From: Variovorax sp. | GTDB lineage: Bacteria; Pseudomonadota; Gammaproteobacteria; Burkholderiales; Burkholderiaceae_C | Assembly: GCA_028292145.1 (NCBI GenBank) | Contig: JAQGMX010000292.1 | Location: 1-7,416, forward strand | Direction of reading: 5' to 3' | DNA length: 7,416 nt | Shown: positions 1 through 6,768 of the stretch, piece by piece | Position numbering within the stretch: position 1 is the first letter of the stretch | How the letters are laid out: every line of letters begins with the position of its first letter | Position numbers and translations under genes: made by a program | The notes under the pieces: generated by a model | Database searches by the model: none | What the model was told of the DNA's origin: nothing | What the model saw: the letters and a program-made list of their open reading frames with translations, nothing else

Positions 1-429
1 GTTGCCGCCGACGGTGCAGCTGCCCTGCGCGCCCAGGCTCAGCGGAAAGAAGCGGTCGACGCTGCGCGCGGCGTCGTGGGCGTGCGCGAGGATCACGCCG
101 GCGTCCACCGTCAGCGTGTTGTTGATCGGGTCGATGGCGCGCACGCGGTTCATGCGCGTGGTGCTCAGCACCACCTGCGCGCCGCTGGCGTCGGGTGTCG
201 CACCGCCGCTCATGCCGGTGTTGCCGCCTTGCGTGACGATCGGCGTGCGCGTCTCGCTGCACAGCCGCACGACCGCAGCCGTCTCGGCCGTGTTGGCCGG
301 ACGCACAACCACCGTCGTTCTGCCGGTCCACTTACCGAGCCAGTCCGTGAGGTACGGCGCCTGCGCATCGGCGTCGATCACCAGGCCGGCAGGGCCGACA
401 AGCGCATGGAGCCTGTTGAGCAAAGGCAT
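1..429 (-). CDS. FAD-binding oxidoreductase, D-2-hydroxyacid dehydrogenase-like (partial, N-terminal 143 aa)
   Basis: The start is the ATG at 429-427, and the frame runs open off the left edge, so only the N-terminal 143 residues are present. Residues about 40-143 read as the PCMH/VAO-type FAD-binding domain (FAD_binding_4). They include a QGGNTGMSGG loop (67-76) that in this family contacts the FAD pyrophosphate, the segment LSTTRMNRV (88-96), a TVDAGVIL strand (107-114) and a PLSLGAQGSCTVGGN motif (129-143). That last motif is very like the PLxLGAKGSCxIGGN of D-2-hydroxyglutarate and D-lactate dehydrogenases, and less like classical GlcD. The expected reaction is flavin-dependent oxidation of a D-2-hydroxyacid to the 2-oxoacid. 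The start lies one base after the racemase stop, so the two are almost certainly one operon. The missing C-terminal half would carry the substrate-specific part, so the exact substrate cannot be called. Confidence 0.88.
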   Translation of the reverse strand, partial: MPLLNRLHALVGPAGLVIDADAQAPYLTDWLGKWTGRTTVVVRPANTAETAAVVRLCSETRTPIVTQGGNTGMSGGATPDASGAQVVLSTTRMNRVRAIDPINNTLTVDAGVILAHAHDAARSVDRFFPLSLGAQGSCTVGGN

Positions 430-430
430 A

Positions 431-1099
431 TCAGCCTCCGTGCCAGTTCAGCTGCACGCGCGCGATCGCCATGCCGACAGCGGCCTGCGTCGGCTCGACC
501 ACCGGGATGCCGAGCGATTGCTGCAGTTCGTCTCGATACGCGGCCATGCCGGCGCAGCCCATCACGATCACGTCGGCGCCGCGCTCGTCGCGCAGGCGCT
601 TGCCGATGTCCTTCATGCGCGCCAGCGTGCGTGCCTGCTCGGCCAGCTCCTGCACGTTCAGGCCGATGGCGAGCTCGCCCGCGAACCGGCCCGTCACGCC
701 CATCGCGGCATAGGTTCGCAGATGGCGCGGTATCGACGCATCGAGGATCGCGATCACGCCGAAGCGCTCGCCCAGCGTCATCGCGGTCAGCACGCCGCAC
801 TCGCCGATGCCGAGCACCGGCTGCGAAAGCCGCTCGCGCAGGACATGCAGGCCCGGATCGCTGTAGCAGGCGATGACGTACGCCGCCGATTGCGCCGACA
901 GCGAATCGGCCAGCGCAGCCAGCGGCACCGCGACGCTCTGCACGTCAAGTTGCGTGACGACGCCGGGCGGACCTTCGGCCAGCGTGAGACACCGGATGTC
1001 GGGCCCGCCGGCCATGCGCAACGGCGCCAGTGCCGCATCGATGCCGGCCGTCACGGCACGACTGCTATTGGGATTGATGACCTGGATGGCGGTATGCAT
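431..1099 (-). CDS. Aspartate/glutamate/hydantoin racemase family protein
   Basis: The protein has 222 residues, a normal length for the hydantoin/allantoin racemase branch of the Asp/Glu racemase superfamily (PF01177). The N-terminal strand ends in VINPNSS (7-13), the family's usual opening motif. The two catalytic cysteines expected for cofactor-independent proton transfer are both in place: Cys78 in IACYSDPGL (76-84) and Cys182 in VMGCAGM (179-185). A GIGECGVLTAM segment (97-107) and a C-terminal IPVVEPTQAAVG (198-209) also fit. The likely role is inversion of the alpha carbon of an amino acid, hydantoin-like or similar acid in the cytoplasm. Related family members include maleate isomerase and arylmalonate decarboxylase, so the exact reaction is open. 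It is the first gene of the leftward operon with the FAD dehydrogenase, and diverges from the LysR gene with 109 bp between starts. No strong Shine-Dalgarno precedes its ATG. Confidence 0.88.
   Translation of the reverse strand: MHTAIQVINPNSSRAVTAGIDAALAPLRMAGGPDIRCLTLAEGPPGVVTQLDVQSVAVPLAALADSLSAQSAAYVIACYSDPGLHVLRERLSQPVLGIGECGVLTAMTLGERFGVIAILDASIPRHLRTYAAMGVTGRFAGELAIGLNVQELAEQARTLARMKDIGKRLRDERGADVIVMGCAGMAAYRDELQQSLGIPVVEPTQAAVGMAIARVQLNWHGG
435..439 (-). promoter_or_regulatory. Shine-Dalgarno site for the FAD oxidoreductase gene
   Basis: On the minus strand GGAGG lies five bases before the ATG at 429. It overlaps the last codons of the racemase gene, just before that gene's TGA at 433-431. 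It supports the chosen start and tight coupling to the racemase. Confidence 0.7.
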
Positions 1100-1165
1100 C
1101 GCATCAGTCTAGGGTTCCCGGTGCGCCGCGTGAGGGGCATGCTCCTTGCTATTTCATGCGTGACC

Positions 1166-1182
1166 CATAACGTTTGGTTAAG
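1166..1182. promoter_or_regulatory. Putative LysR (T-N11-A) operator in the racemase/lysR divergent promoter
   Basis: CATAAC-GTTTG-GTTAAG is an inverted repeat with one mismatched pair, extended by a C:G pair at 1165/1183. It contains the T-N11-A core of LysR-type boxes (T1168, A1180). Read on the minus strand it is CTTAAC-N5-GTTATG followed by GGT. This matches the box at 2198-2214 in 16 of the first 20 positions. The centre lies 75 bp upstream of the racemase start and 35 bp upstream of the lysR start, which suits activation of the racemase operon and autorepression of lysR. Assignment to this regulator is inferred from position and symmetry. I found no convincing -35/-10 pair around it. 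Confidence 0.62.
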
Positions 1183-1208
1183 GTTTTCTTTCAACCATCG
1201 GGTGAGCC

Positions 1209-2156
1209 ATGTCCATCAATCTGCGCCAGATCGAAGTGTTCCGAGCGGTCATGACGACCGGCTCCATCCGCGGCGCCTCGCAACTGCTTTTCGTATCGCA
1301 ACCGGCGGTGAGCCGGCTGCTGTCGCATACCGAAAGCCGCGTCGGCTTCGCGCTGTTCGAACGCATCAAGGGCCGGCTCTACGCCACACCCGAGGCGAAG
1401 AAGCTGTTCCACGAGATCGAGCGCATGTACCAGGGCGTGCAGCGCGTCAACGAGTTGGCTCAGGAGCTGGCCGAAAACCGCCAGGGAATTCTCAACATCG
1501 TGTCGAGCCCGAGCATCGGGCAGATGATGATTCCGCAGGCCATCGCGGCTTTCCGGGCAGACCATCCGCAGGTCAAGCTGACCTTCCAGTACCTCGGCTA
1601 TGCGCCGCTGAAAGAGCGGCTGCTCAATCACCAGGCCGACCTCGGCGTGACGATCCTGCCGGTGGAGCATCCGAACCTGGAGAGCACGCCGCTCAGCAAG
1701 GGTCAGCTGGTCTGCATCTGCCCGTACAACCATCCGTTGTCGCGCCTGGGCACGCTGACGTTGGCCGACATGCGGCCGTATCCGCTGATCTCGTACGACC
1801 GCGCGACGCCCTTCGGCCAGATCATGGAGAGCATGTACGACGCGGCCGAGGAAACGCTCCGAGCCGCCATCGAAGTCGGCTCGCCGCAGAACGCCTGCTC
1901 GCTGGTGCAGGCCGGTGCGGGCATCGCGCTGGTCGATGAGTTCTCGGTGCGCAACTGGCCGACGCACCAGCTGATCGTGCGCCAGGTCGCGAATGCGCCG
2001 GAGCTTCAGGCCAACCTCGTGCATCAGCGTTTCGATCCGCTGTCGAAACTGGCACAAAGCTTTGTGCTGGTGTTGCGCGACCTGATGCAGAAGCAGGGCT
2101 TCGAGACGCCGCAGGAAACCCTGAATGCACCGCTTTCGCACACCGCTGACGCCTAG
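1209..2156 (+). CDS. LysR-type transcriptional regulator
   Basis: This is a 315-residue protein of ordinary LTTR length. Residues 5-62 form the winged helix-turn-helix: NLRQIEVFRAV, then SIRGASQLLFVSQPAVSRLL (19-38) with the canonical A..L..SQPAVSR recognition helix, then the wing FERIKGRLYATPEA. A linker helix follows at about 63-90. The periplasmic-binding-protein-like effector domain spans about 93-300, with ADLGVTILP and VQAGAGIALVDEFSV as typical landmarks. The NLRQIEVFRAVMTTGS opening and the FERIKGRL..TPEA wing resemble the opine-type branch of LTTRs (OccR/NocR and relatives). This is recall, not a computed tree. The start is supported because the next internal Met (M15) would delete part of the DNA-binding domain. 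A GGTGAG sequence lies only two bases before the ATG. It is transcribed away from the racemase and precedes the dapA-like transport operon, so it is the likely regulator of both. Confidence 0.95.
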   Translation: MSINLRQIEVFRAVMTTGSIRGASQLLFVSQPAVSRLLSHTESRVGFALFERIKGRLYATPEAKKLFHEIERMYQGVQRVNELAQELAENRQGILNIVSSPSIGQMMIPQAIAAFRADHPQVKLTFQYLGYAPLKERLLNHQADLGVTILPVEHPNLESTPLSKGQLVCICPYNHPLSRLGTLTLADMRPYPLISYDRATPFGQIMESMYDAAEETLRAAIEVGSPQNACSLVQAGAGIALVDEFSVRNWPTHQLIVRQVANAPELQANLVHQRFDPLSKLAQSFVLVLRDLMQKQGFETPQETLNAPLSHTADA

Positions 2157-2157
2157 T

Positions 2158-2179
2158 TGGTGCAGCGCATGCACCCCAA
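2158..2179 (+). terminator. Hairpin just after lysR, possible weak terminator
   Basis: Immediately after the lysR TAG, GGTGCA (2159-2164) and TGCACC (2170-2175) can pair around a five-base loop. A further TT/AA pairing is possible past a short CC bulge. No T-run follows (the next bases are AGGCG), so it is not a classical intrinsic terminator. It may weaken read-through or simply end the lysR message. Confidence 0.28.
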
Positions 2180-2197
2180 AGGCGAATCGCGGCAACG

Positions 2198-2214
2198 CTT
2201 AACAACAGGTTAAG
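2198..2214. promoter_or_regulatory. Putative LysR (T-N11-A) operator upstream of the dapA-like operon
   Basis: CTTAAC-AACAG-GTTAAG is a perfect 6-5-6 inverted repeat with a T-N11-A core (T2200, A2212). Symmetry continues at several flanking pairs (2196/2216, 2195/2217, 2192/2220, 2191/2221). Its centre is 81 bp upstream of the dapA-like ATG, close to the 75 bp seen for the sister box and the racemase start. The arms and the following GGGT match that box when it is read toward the racemase. The 130-bp gap between lysR and the next gene otherwise shows only the post-lysR hairpin. No clear -35/-10 pair was found, as is common for activator-dependent promoters. Confidence 0.68.
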
Positions 2215-2286
2215 GGTGCCCGACGAAAAGGCACGCGACACGGGTCTGCACGACATCAAGAATGACTTTCGAACCCGGAGCCATTC

Positions 2287-3219
2287 ATGACCGCAACCGC
2301 ACTCGCCTCTCCCGCCGCCGCACCGTCCGGCGTCTACGTGATCTGCCCGACACCGTTCAGGCAGGACTTCACGCTTGACCTCGACAGCATCGCCACGTTG
2401 GTCGATTTCCAAGTGCGCGCCGGCGTTGCCGGGCTGGCGATCCTCGGCTTTCTCGGCGAGGCCCACAAGCTGTCGAACGACGAGCGCCGGACGGTGGTCG
2501 ACACCTTCGTTCGCTGCGCCGAAGGCCGGCTTCCGGTCTGGGTGGGCGTGCGCGCACTAGGATTGGCCGGTGCCATCGAACAGGCGCGCGAAGCGCAGGA
2601 ATTCGGTGCGACGGCGGTGTTCGCGGCACCGCTCGACGGCGCTTCGGACGCGATGCAGTTCGAGTACTACGAGACGCTCGCGAAGTCGATCGAGATCCCC
2701 GTGATCATTCACGACTTCCCCGATTCCTTCGGCACCGAGATCAAGGCCGAGGTCGTCGCCAAGCTCGGCCGCGAAGGCGGCGTCGGCATGATCAAGATGG
2801 AAGAGCCGCCGGTCGGTCAGAAGATCACGCGCATCCGCGAACTCGCCGGCGACAGCATGCGAATCTTCGGTGGCCTGGGCGGCGTCTACCTGCTCGAAGA
2901 GTTGCAGCGCGGCGCGGTCGGAACCATGACCGGCTTCGCGTACCCCGAGATCCTGGCGCGTATCTACACCCTGTTCGCCGCCGGCGACGTCGACGGCGCG
3001 GCCAAGGTCTTCGACACCTACTGCCCGCTGATCCGCTACGAGTTCCAGCCCAAGATCGGCCTCGCGCTGCGCAAATACATCTACATGCGCCGCGGCGCCA
3101 TCGCATGCGACGCGATCCGCTCGCCGGGCCTGCGCATCGACGCCGTTACCACGCGCGAGCTCGAAGCCGTGGTCGCCCGCACCGGCCTGGCCATCGACGC
3201 GCCGCCGCTCCAGTTTTGA
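2287..3219 (+). CDS. DapA/NAL-superfamily lyase or aldolase with non-canonical active site
   Basis: The protein has 310 residues, slightly longer than E. coli DapA, and forms a (beta/alpha)8 class I aldolase-type barrel. Lys170 in GMIKMEEPP (167-175) is the expected Schiff-base lysine for a 2-oxoacid substrate. The opening VYVICPTPF (16-24) and AVGTMTGFAYPEI (210-222) are family landmarks. The active site departs from dihydrodipicolinate synthase: GTTGE is GFLGE (54-58), the YNxPxRTG segment is HDFPDSFG (142-149), and the TPYY region is APLD (114-117). So it belongs to the superfamily but is very unlikely to make dihydrodipicolinate. Members of this superfamily in catabolic clusters act as aldolases, dehydratases or deaminases on sugar acids or amino-acid derivatives. 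GGAG at 2277-2280, six bases before the ATG, supports the start. It is the first gene of the transport operon, and the binding-protein gene follows after 37 bp. The product is cytoplasmic; the substrate is unknown. Confidence 0.88.
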   Translation: MTATALASPAAAPSGVYVICPTPFRQDFTLDLDSIATLVDFQVRAGVAGLAILGFLGEAHKLSNDERRTVVDTFVRCAEGRLPVWVGVRALGLAGAIEQAREAQEFGATAVFAAPLDGASDAMQFEYYETLAKSIEIPVIIHDFPDSFGTEIKAEVVAKLGREGGVGMIKMEEPPVGQKITRIRELAGDSMRIFGGLGGVYLLEELQRGAVGTMTGFAYPEILARIYTLFAAGDVDGAAKVFDTYCPLIRYEFQPKIGLALRKYIYMRRGAIACDAIRSPGLRIDAVTTRELEAVVARTGLAIDAPPLQF

Positions 3220-3256
3220 GTCTTCCATTCACCATCTTTCCATCGAGAGCGAACCC

Positions 3257-4870
3257 ATGACCCACGCACGCGTTCCCTTCTTTGCAGTCACGGCGATCGC
3301 GTTGTCGGCGGCACTGCTCGCAGCGCCGGCCTCTGCGCAGACCCGCGCCGAGACGATGCGCTTCGTCACCGGCGGCACGGTCAACACACTCGACCCGACC
3401 ATGCTCGGCACCACACGCGAGGCCTTCACCGTCGGCATGAGCACCTACGACCGGCTCGTGTCGTTCGGCAGGAAGAAGCAGGGCGAGAACTGGGTGTTCG
3501 ATCTGGAGAAGATCCGCGGCGAACTGGCCGAGCGCTACGTCGTGAGCCCCGACGGCCTGAAGATCACCTTCCACCTGCGCAAGGATGCGAAGTTCCAGGA
3601 CGGCACGCCCGTCACGGCCGAAGACGTCAAGTGGTCGCTCGACCGTGCCGTCACGGCCAAGTCGCTGGCCAGCGCGCAGCTGCTGACCGGCTCGATGACC
3701 AGCGCCGACCAGTTCAAGGTGATCGACGCCGGCACCTTCGAAGTCACGCTGCCCAAGCCCGACCGCCTCGCGCTGTCGAACCTCGCCACCGTCTATCCAA
3801 TCATTATCAACTCGAAGGTCGCGAAGTCGCATGCCACGCCCGACGATCCGTGGGCGCAGAACTGGCTCAAGGCCAACACGGCCGGCAGCGGCGCCTACAG
3901 CGTCGAGAGCTTCAAGCCCGGCGAACAGATCATCCTGAAACGCAACGAAGACTGGACGCGCAGCGCCGACGGCAAGCCCGCCGCCTTCAAGCGCGTCATC
4001 GCACAGACGATCCCCGAAGCCGCGACGCGCGCCAACCTCGTCGAGCGCGGCGATGCCGACCTGGCCATCGATCTGCAGGCCAACGATGCCGCATCGCTCG
4101 CCACCAAGGGCAAGGTCAAGGTGATCTCGACCCCGCAGTACAACGCGGTGAGTTTTATCTCGTTCAACACGCAGATGGCGCCTTTCAACAACGTCAAGGT
4201 GCGCCAGGCCATCGCCTATGCGCTGCCCTACGACGACATGTTCAAGGCCGCGCTCTTCGGCCGCGGCAAGCCGCTTTTCAACGCGACTTGGAAGGACGGC
4301 CCGCCGAACGCCGATTTCCCGATCGCGCAGCCCGTGAAGCTCGACCTGGTCAAGGCGAAGCAGCTGCTGACCGAAGCCGGCTTCCCGAACGGCTTCGAGA
4401 CGCCCTTCGCCTTCAACCTGGGCCAGGCCAACATCGCAGAGCCGATGGCCGCGCTGATCAAGGAATCGCTCGCCAAGATCGGCGTGAAGGTCGACATCCA
4501 GAAGCTGCCCGACGCGCAGATGGCCACGCTCATCAACGAGAAGAAGGCGCCGTTCTTCACCGAGAACATCGTCGCCTGGCTGCCGTCGAACGACTATTTC
4601 TATCGCAACTTCTACACCGGCAAGCAGCGCTGGAATTACAGCTCGCTGGACGATCCGAAGCTGGTCGAAATCGCCGAGAAAGCGCGCTTCGAGAGCGACC
4701 CGGCCAAGTACGCGGCCTATGCCAGGCAGCTCAACGCGATGGCCTTCGACCTGATGGCGCAGATCCCGATCTGGCAGGCCAGCCAGGACGCGGTGATGGT
4801 GCCGTCGCTCGACGGCTACGTCTACCAGTTCCATCGCCAGGTCGACTTTCGCGACGTCAGTCGCAAGTGA
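3257..4870 (+). CDS. ABC transporter periplasmic substrate-binding protein, family 5 (peptide/opine/nickel type)
   Basis: The protein has 537 residues, typical for SBP_bac_5 (DppA/OppA/NikA relatives). Residues 1-27 are a Sec signal peptide: a basic start, a hydrophobic core FFAVTAIALSAALLAA and an ASA cleavage site before Gln28. There is no lipobox cysteine, so the mature protein should be soluble in the periplasm, implying a Gram-negative host. The segment KFQDGTPVTAEDVKWSLDRA (starting near residue 112) is the family signature. VRQAIAYALPYDDMFKAALFGRGKPL later in the protein is the second conserved lobe segment. It captures the solute and delivers it to the two downstream permeases. The ligand cannot be read from sequence, since the family binds peptides, opines, sugars and glutathione as well as metals. 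A weak GAGAG (3245-3249) precedes the ATG. The 37-bp gap from the dapA-like gene and 12 bp to the permease indicate one transcript. Confidence 0.94.
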   Translation: MTHARVPFFAVTAIALSAALLAAPASAQTRAETMRFVTGGTVNTLDPTMLGTTREAFTVGMSTYDRLVSFGRKKQGENWVFDLEKIRGELAERYVVSPDGLKITFHLRKDAKFQDGTPVTAEDVKWSLDRAVTAKSLASAQLLTGSMTSADQFKVIDAGTFEVTLPKPDRLALSNLATVYPIIINSKVAKSHATPDDPWAQNWLKANTAGSGAYSVESFKPGEQIILKRNEDWTRSADGKPAAFKRVIAQTIPEAATRANLVERGDADLAIDLQANDAASLATKGKVKVISTPQYNAVSFISFNTQMAPFNNVKVRQAIAYALPYDDMFKAALFGRGKPLFNATWKDGPPNADFPIAQPVKLDLVKAKQLLTEAGFPNGFETPFAFNLGQANIAEPMAALIKESLAKIGVKVDIQKLPDAQMATLINEKKAPFFTENIVAWLPSNDYFYRNFYTGKQRWNYSSLDDPKLVEIAEKARFESDPAKYAAYARQLNAMAFDLMAQIPIWQASQDAVMVPSLDGYVYQFHRQVDFRDVSRK

Positions 4871-4873
4871 CGC

Positions 4874-4878
4874 AGGAG
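4874..4878 (+). promoter_or_regulatory. Shine-Dalgarno site supporting the GTG start of the first permease
   Basis: AGGAG lies four bases before the GTG at 4883. The other nearby GTG (4878-4880) runs into a stop after one further codon, so 4883 is the sensible start. Confidence 0.7.
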
Positions 4879-4882
4879 TGAC

Positions 4883-5914
4883 GTGACCCTGCTCGCCACC
4901 ACCCTGCGCCGCACCGGCCGGCGCTTCGTCTCCTCGCTGCCGGCGCTGTTCGGCGTACTCGTCTTCACGTTCCTGCTGATGCGCGTACTGCCCGGCGACC
5001 CGGCCGTGTTCTTCGCCTCGGGTGCGAACTCGGGCAAGGAAGAGATCGAGATGGTGCGCAAGCAGATGGGGCTCGACAAGCCGATACCGGAGCAGCTTTT
5101 TCTCTATCTGAAGGACGTCGGCACCGGCAAGCTCGGGCGTTCGCTGACCACCGGCCAGCCGGTGGTGGCCGACATCCGCCAGCGCCTGCCCGCGTCGCTC
5201 GAACTCACGTTCACCGCCCTGTTCATCGCGCTCGTCAGCGCCGTGCCGCTCGGCATCCTCGCGGCGTTGCGCGCGGGTTCCTTTATTGACCATGCGGTGC
5301 GGATGTTCTGCGTCGTCGGTGTCTGCATACCGACCTTCGTCTCGGGCCTGCTGCTGGTCTATGTCTTCTATTACATGTTCGGCATCGCGCCCGACCCGAC
5401 CGGGCGACTCGATGTCTTCGCCGGCTCGGCGCCGAACGTGACCGGTTTCCTGCTGATCGACTTCCTGACCGCCGGCGACATGGCCGGCTGGTGGGCGGCG
5501 GCAAGGCAGCTCATGCTGCCGGCGCTGACGATGGCGCTCTTCGTGCTCGCACCCATCGCCCGCATCACGCGCGCCTCGATGCTGACCGCGCTGGGCAGCG
5601 ACTTCGTGCGCACCGCCCGCTCGATCGGTCTGCCGTCGTGGCGCATCGTCGTGACGTATGCGCTGCGCAACGCCGTGCTGCCGGTGCTGACCATTCTCGG
5701 CATCGTCTTCTCCACGATGCTGGGCGCCAACGTGCTGGTCGAGAAGGTCTTCTCGTGGCCCGGCGTGGCGTCTTACGCGCTCGATGCGCTGCTCGCATCC
5801 GACTACGCGCCGGTGCAGGGCTTCGTGCTGCTGATGGCGTCGATCTTCGTGCTGGTCAACCTGATCGTCGACATCCTGTACAGCATCTCCGACCCGAGGA
5901 TCTCGATCGAATGA
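4883..5914 (+). CDS. ABC transporter permease, DppB/OppB-like
   Basis: This is a 343-residue inner-membrane permease of the BPD_transp_1 family, a normal length for DppB. The first membrane helix (about 15-36) ends in RVLPGDPA (34-41), the hallmark of the B-type subunit. A periplasmic segment with the QMGLDKPIPEQ motif (61-71) follows, then helices at about 105-128 and 137-165 and further helices to the C terminus. The EAA-type coupling loop that contacts the ATPase begins DFVRTARSIGLP at residue 240 and keeps the conserved Gly249. It starts with GTG. The last bases overlap the ATG of the next permease (ATGA), indicating translational coupling. It pairs with the DppC-like subunit to form the channel for the solute delivered by the upstream binding protein. 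Confidence 0.94.
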   Translation: MTLLATTLRRTGRRFVSSLPALFGVLVFTFLLMRVLPGDPAVFFASGANSGKEEIEMVRKQMGLDKPIPEQLFLYLKDVGTGKLGRSLTTGQPVVADIRQRLPASLELTFTALFIALVSAVPLGILAALRAGSFIDHAVRMFCVVGVCIPTFVSGLLLVYVFYYMFGIAPDPTGRLDVFAGSAPNVTGFLLIDFLTAGDMAGWWAAARQLMLPALTMALFVLAPIARITRASMLTALGSDFVRTARSIGLPSWRIVVTYALRNAVLPVLTILGIVFSTMLGANVLVEKVFSWPGVASYALDALLASDYAPVQGFVLLMASIFVLVNLIVDILYSISDPRISIE

Positions 5915-6768
5915 GCACCGCCACTTCCGGTACCTTGAACCACGTCGCGTGGGTGCTGCGCGGCAATCCGCTGACGGCGGTGGCCGCCATCGGTGTCGCC
6001 ATCCTGTGCGTGCTGGCTGCCATCGGGCCGTGGATCGTGCCGTACGACCCGATCGCTTCCGACGTCGCCAACGCCTTGCAGGCGCCGAGCGCGTTGCATC
6101 GGGCCGGCACCGACCAGCTCGGGCGCGACGTGTTCAGCCGCACCATCGTCGCCGCGCGTCTCGACCTGATGATCGCGGCGTCGGCGGTGAGCCTGTCGTT
6201 CGTGGTCGGTGCGGTCATCGGCAGCATCTGCGGCTATGTCGGCGGCCGGCTCGACCGCGTGGTCGGCCGCTTCGTCGACGTGCTGATGGCGTTTCCGCTG
6301 TTCGTGCTGGCGATGGCGATGGTGGCGGCGCTCGGCAACCGCGTCGAGAACATCGTGATTGCCACCGCCTTCATCAACCTGCCCTTCTACATCCGCTTCG
6401 CGCGGGCCGAGGTCAACGTGCGGCGCAATGCCGGCTGGGTCGAATCGGCCCGTGCCTGCGGCGACTCGCACCTGTCGGTGATCCTGCGCTTCCTGCTGCC
6501 GAACATCCTGCCGGCGATGGCGGTGCAGATCTCGCTCAACCTCGGCTGGGCGGTGCTGAATGCGGCGGGCCTGTCGTTCATCGGTCTCGGCGTGCAGCAG
6601 CCGACACCCGAGTGGGGAATCATGGTCGCCGAGGGCGCGCGCTTCATCTCGACCGGCAACTGGTGGCTGGTGGCGACGCCCGGCTTCGCGCTGATGATCG
6701 CGGTGCTCTTCTTCAACCTGCTGGGTGACGGCCTGCGCGACATCCTGGACCCGAGGATGCGGACATGA
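5911..6768 (+). CDS. ABC transporter permease, DppC/OppC-like
   Basis: The protein has 285 residues. The frame is open from well upstream, but the ATG at 5911 is chosen because it overlaps the preceding stop in the ATGA arrangement, gives the usual DppC length, and the upstream extension has no membrane-protein character. A first helix lies at about 21-43, followed by WIVPYDP (41-47) and GTDQLGRDVFSR (66-77), which is the C-subunit signature. Further hydrophobic helices follow at about 86-110, 122-142, 147-165, 197-218 and 250-275. The EAA loop, GWVESARACGDS from residue 175, retains Gly184. The C terminus DGLRDILDPRMRT is typical of this subunit. It forms a heterodimer with the DppB-like protein in the inner membrane. 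The ATPase gene starts within its stop region by a second ATGA overlap. Confidence 0.94.
   Translation: MSTATSGTLNHVAWVLRGNPLTAVAAIGVAILCVLAAIGPWIVPYDPIASDVANALQAPSALHRAGTDQLGRDVFSRTIVAARLDLMIAASAVSLSFVVGAVIGSICGYVGGRLDRVVGRFVDVLMAFPLFVLAMAMVAALGNRVENIVIATAFINLPFYIRFARAEVNVRRNAGWVESARACGDSHLSVILRFLLPNILPAMAVQISLNLGWAVLNAAGLSFIGLGVQQPTPEWGIMVAEGARFISTGNWWLVATPGFALMIAVLFFNLLGDGLRDILDPRMRT

Noticed and set aside
1189..1196. TTGAAA-like -35 box on the minus strand for the racemase promoter
   Set aside because: With 16-18 bp spacing the -10 positions read CGTTAT, GTTATG or TTATGG, which match the consensus poorly, so no promoter was annotated.
2..1939. 645-codon open frame on the plus strand across the dehydrogenase, racemase and lysR genes
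   Set aside because: It crosses two well-supported minus-strand genes and the divergent promoter, then runs out of frame through lysR. Its composition is that of a high-GC shadow, with no domain.
1191..2195. 334-codon minus-strand frame antisense to lysR
   Set aside because: Arg/His/Leu-rich low-information translation, fully opposite an intact LysR gene, with no plausible start context.
3220..3256. Pyrimidine-rich gap with two TTCCAT copies between the dapA-like and binding-protein genes
   Set aside because: It is too short and simple to support a promoter, terminator or binding site. No copy of the LysR operator is present. It looks like an ordinary intra-operon spacer.
3146..5293. 715-codon open frame on the minus strand opposite the binding-protein gene
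   Set aside because: Its translation is an Arg/Glu/Gly/His/Val-rich sequence with no recognisable domain. It lies antisense to a well-supported binding protein and parts of two neighbours. Strong G/C third-position bias empties the antisense frame of stops, so this is a shadow.
5491..5910. N-terminal extension of the DppC-like permease by 140 codons
   Set aside because: The extension is Arg/Ala/Asp-rich, overlaps the first permease in another frame and has no membrane segments. The ATGA start at 5911 gives the normal family length.
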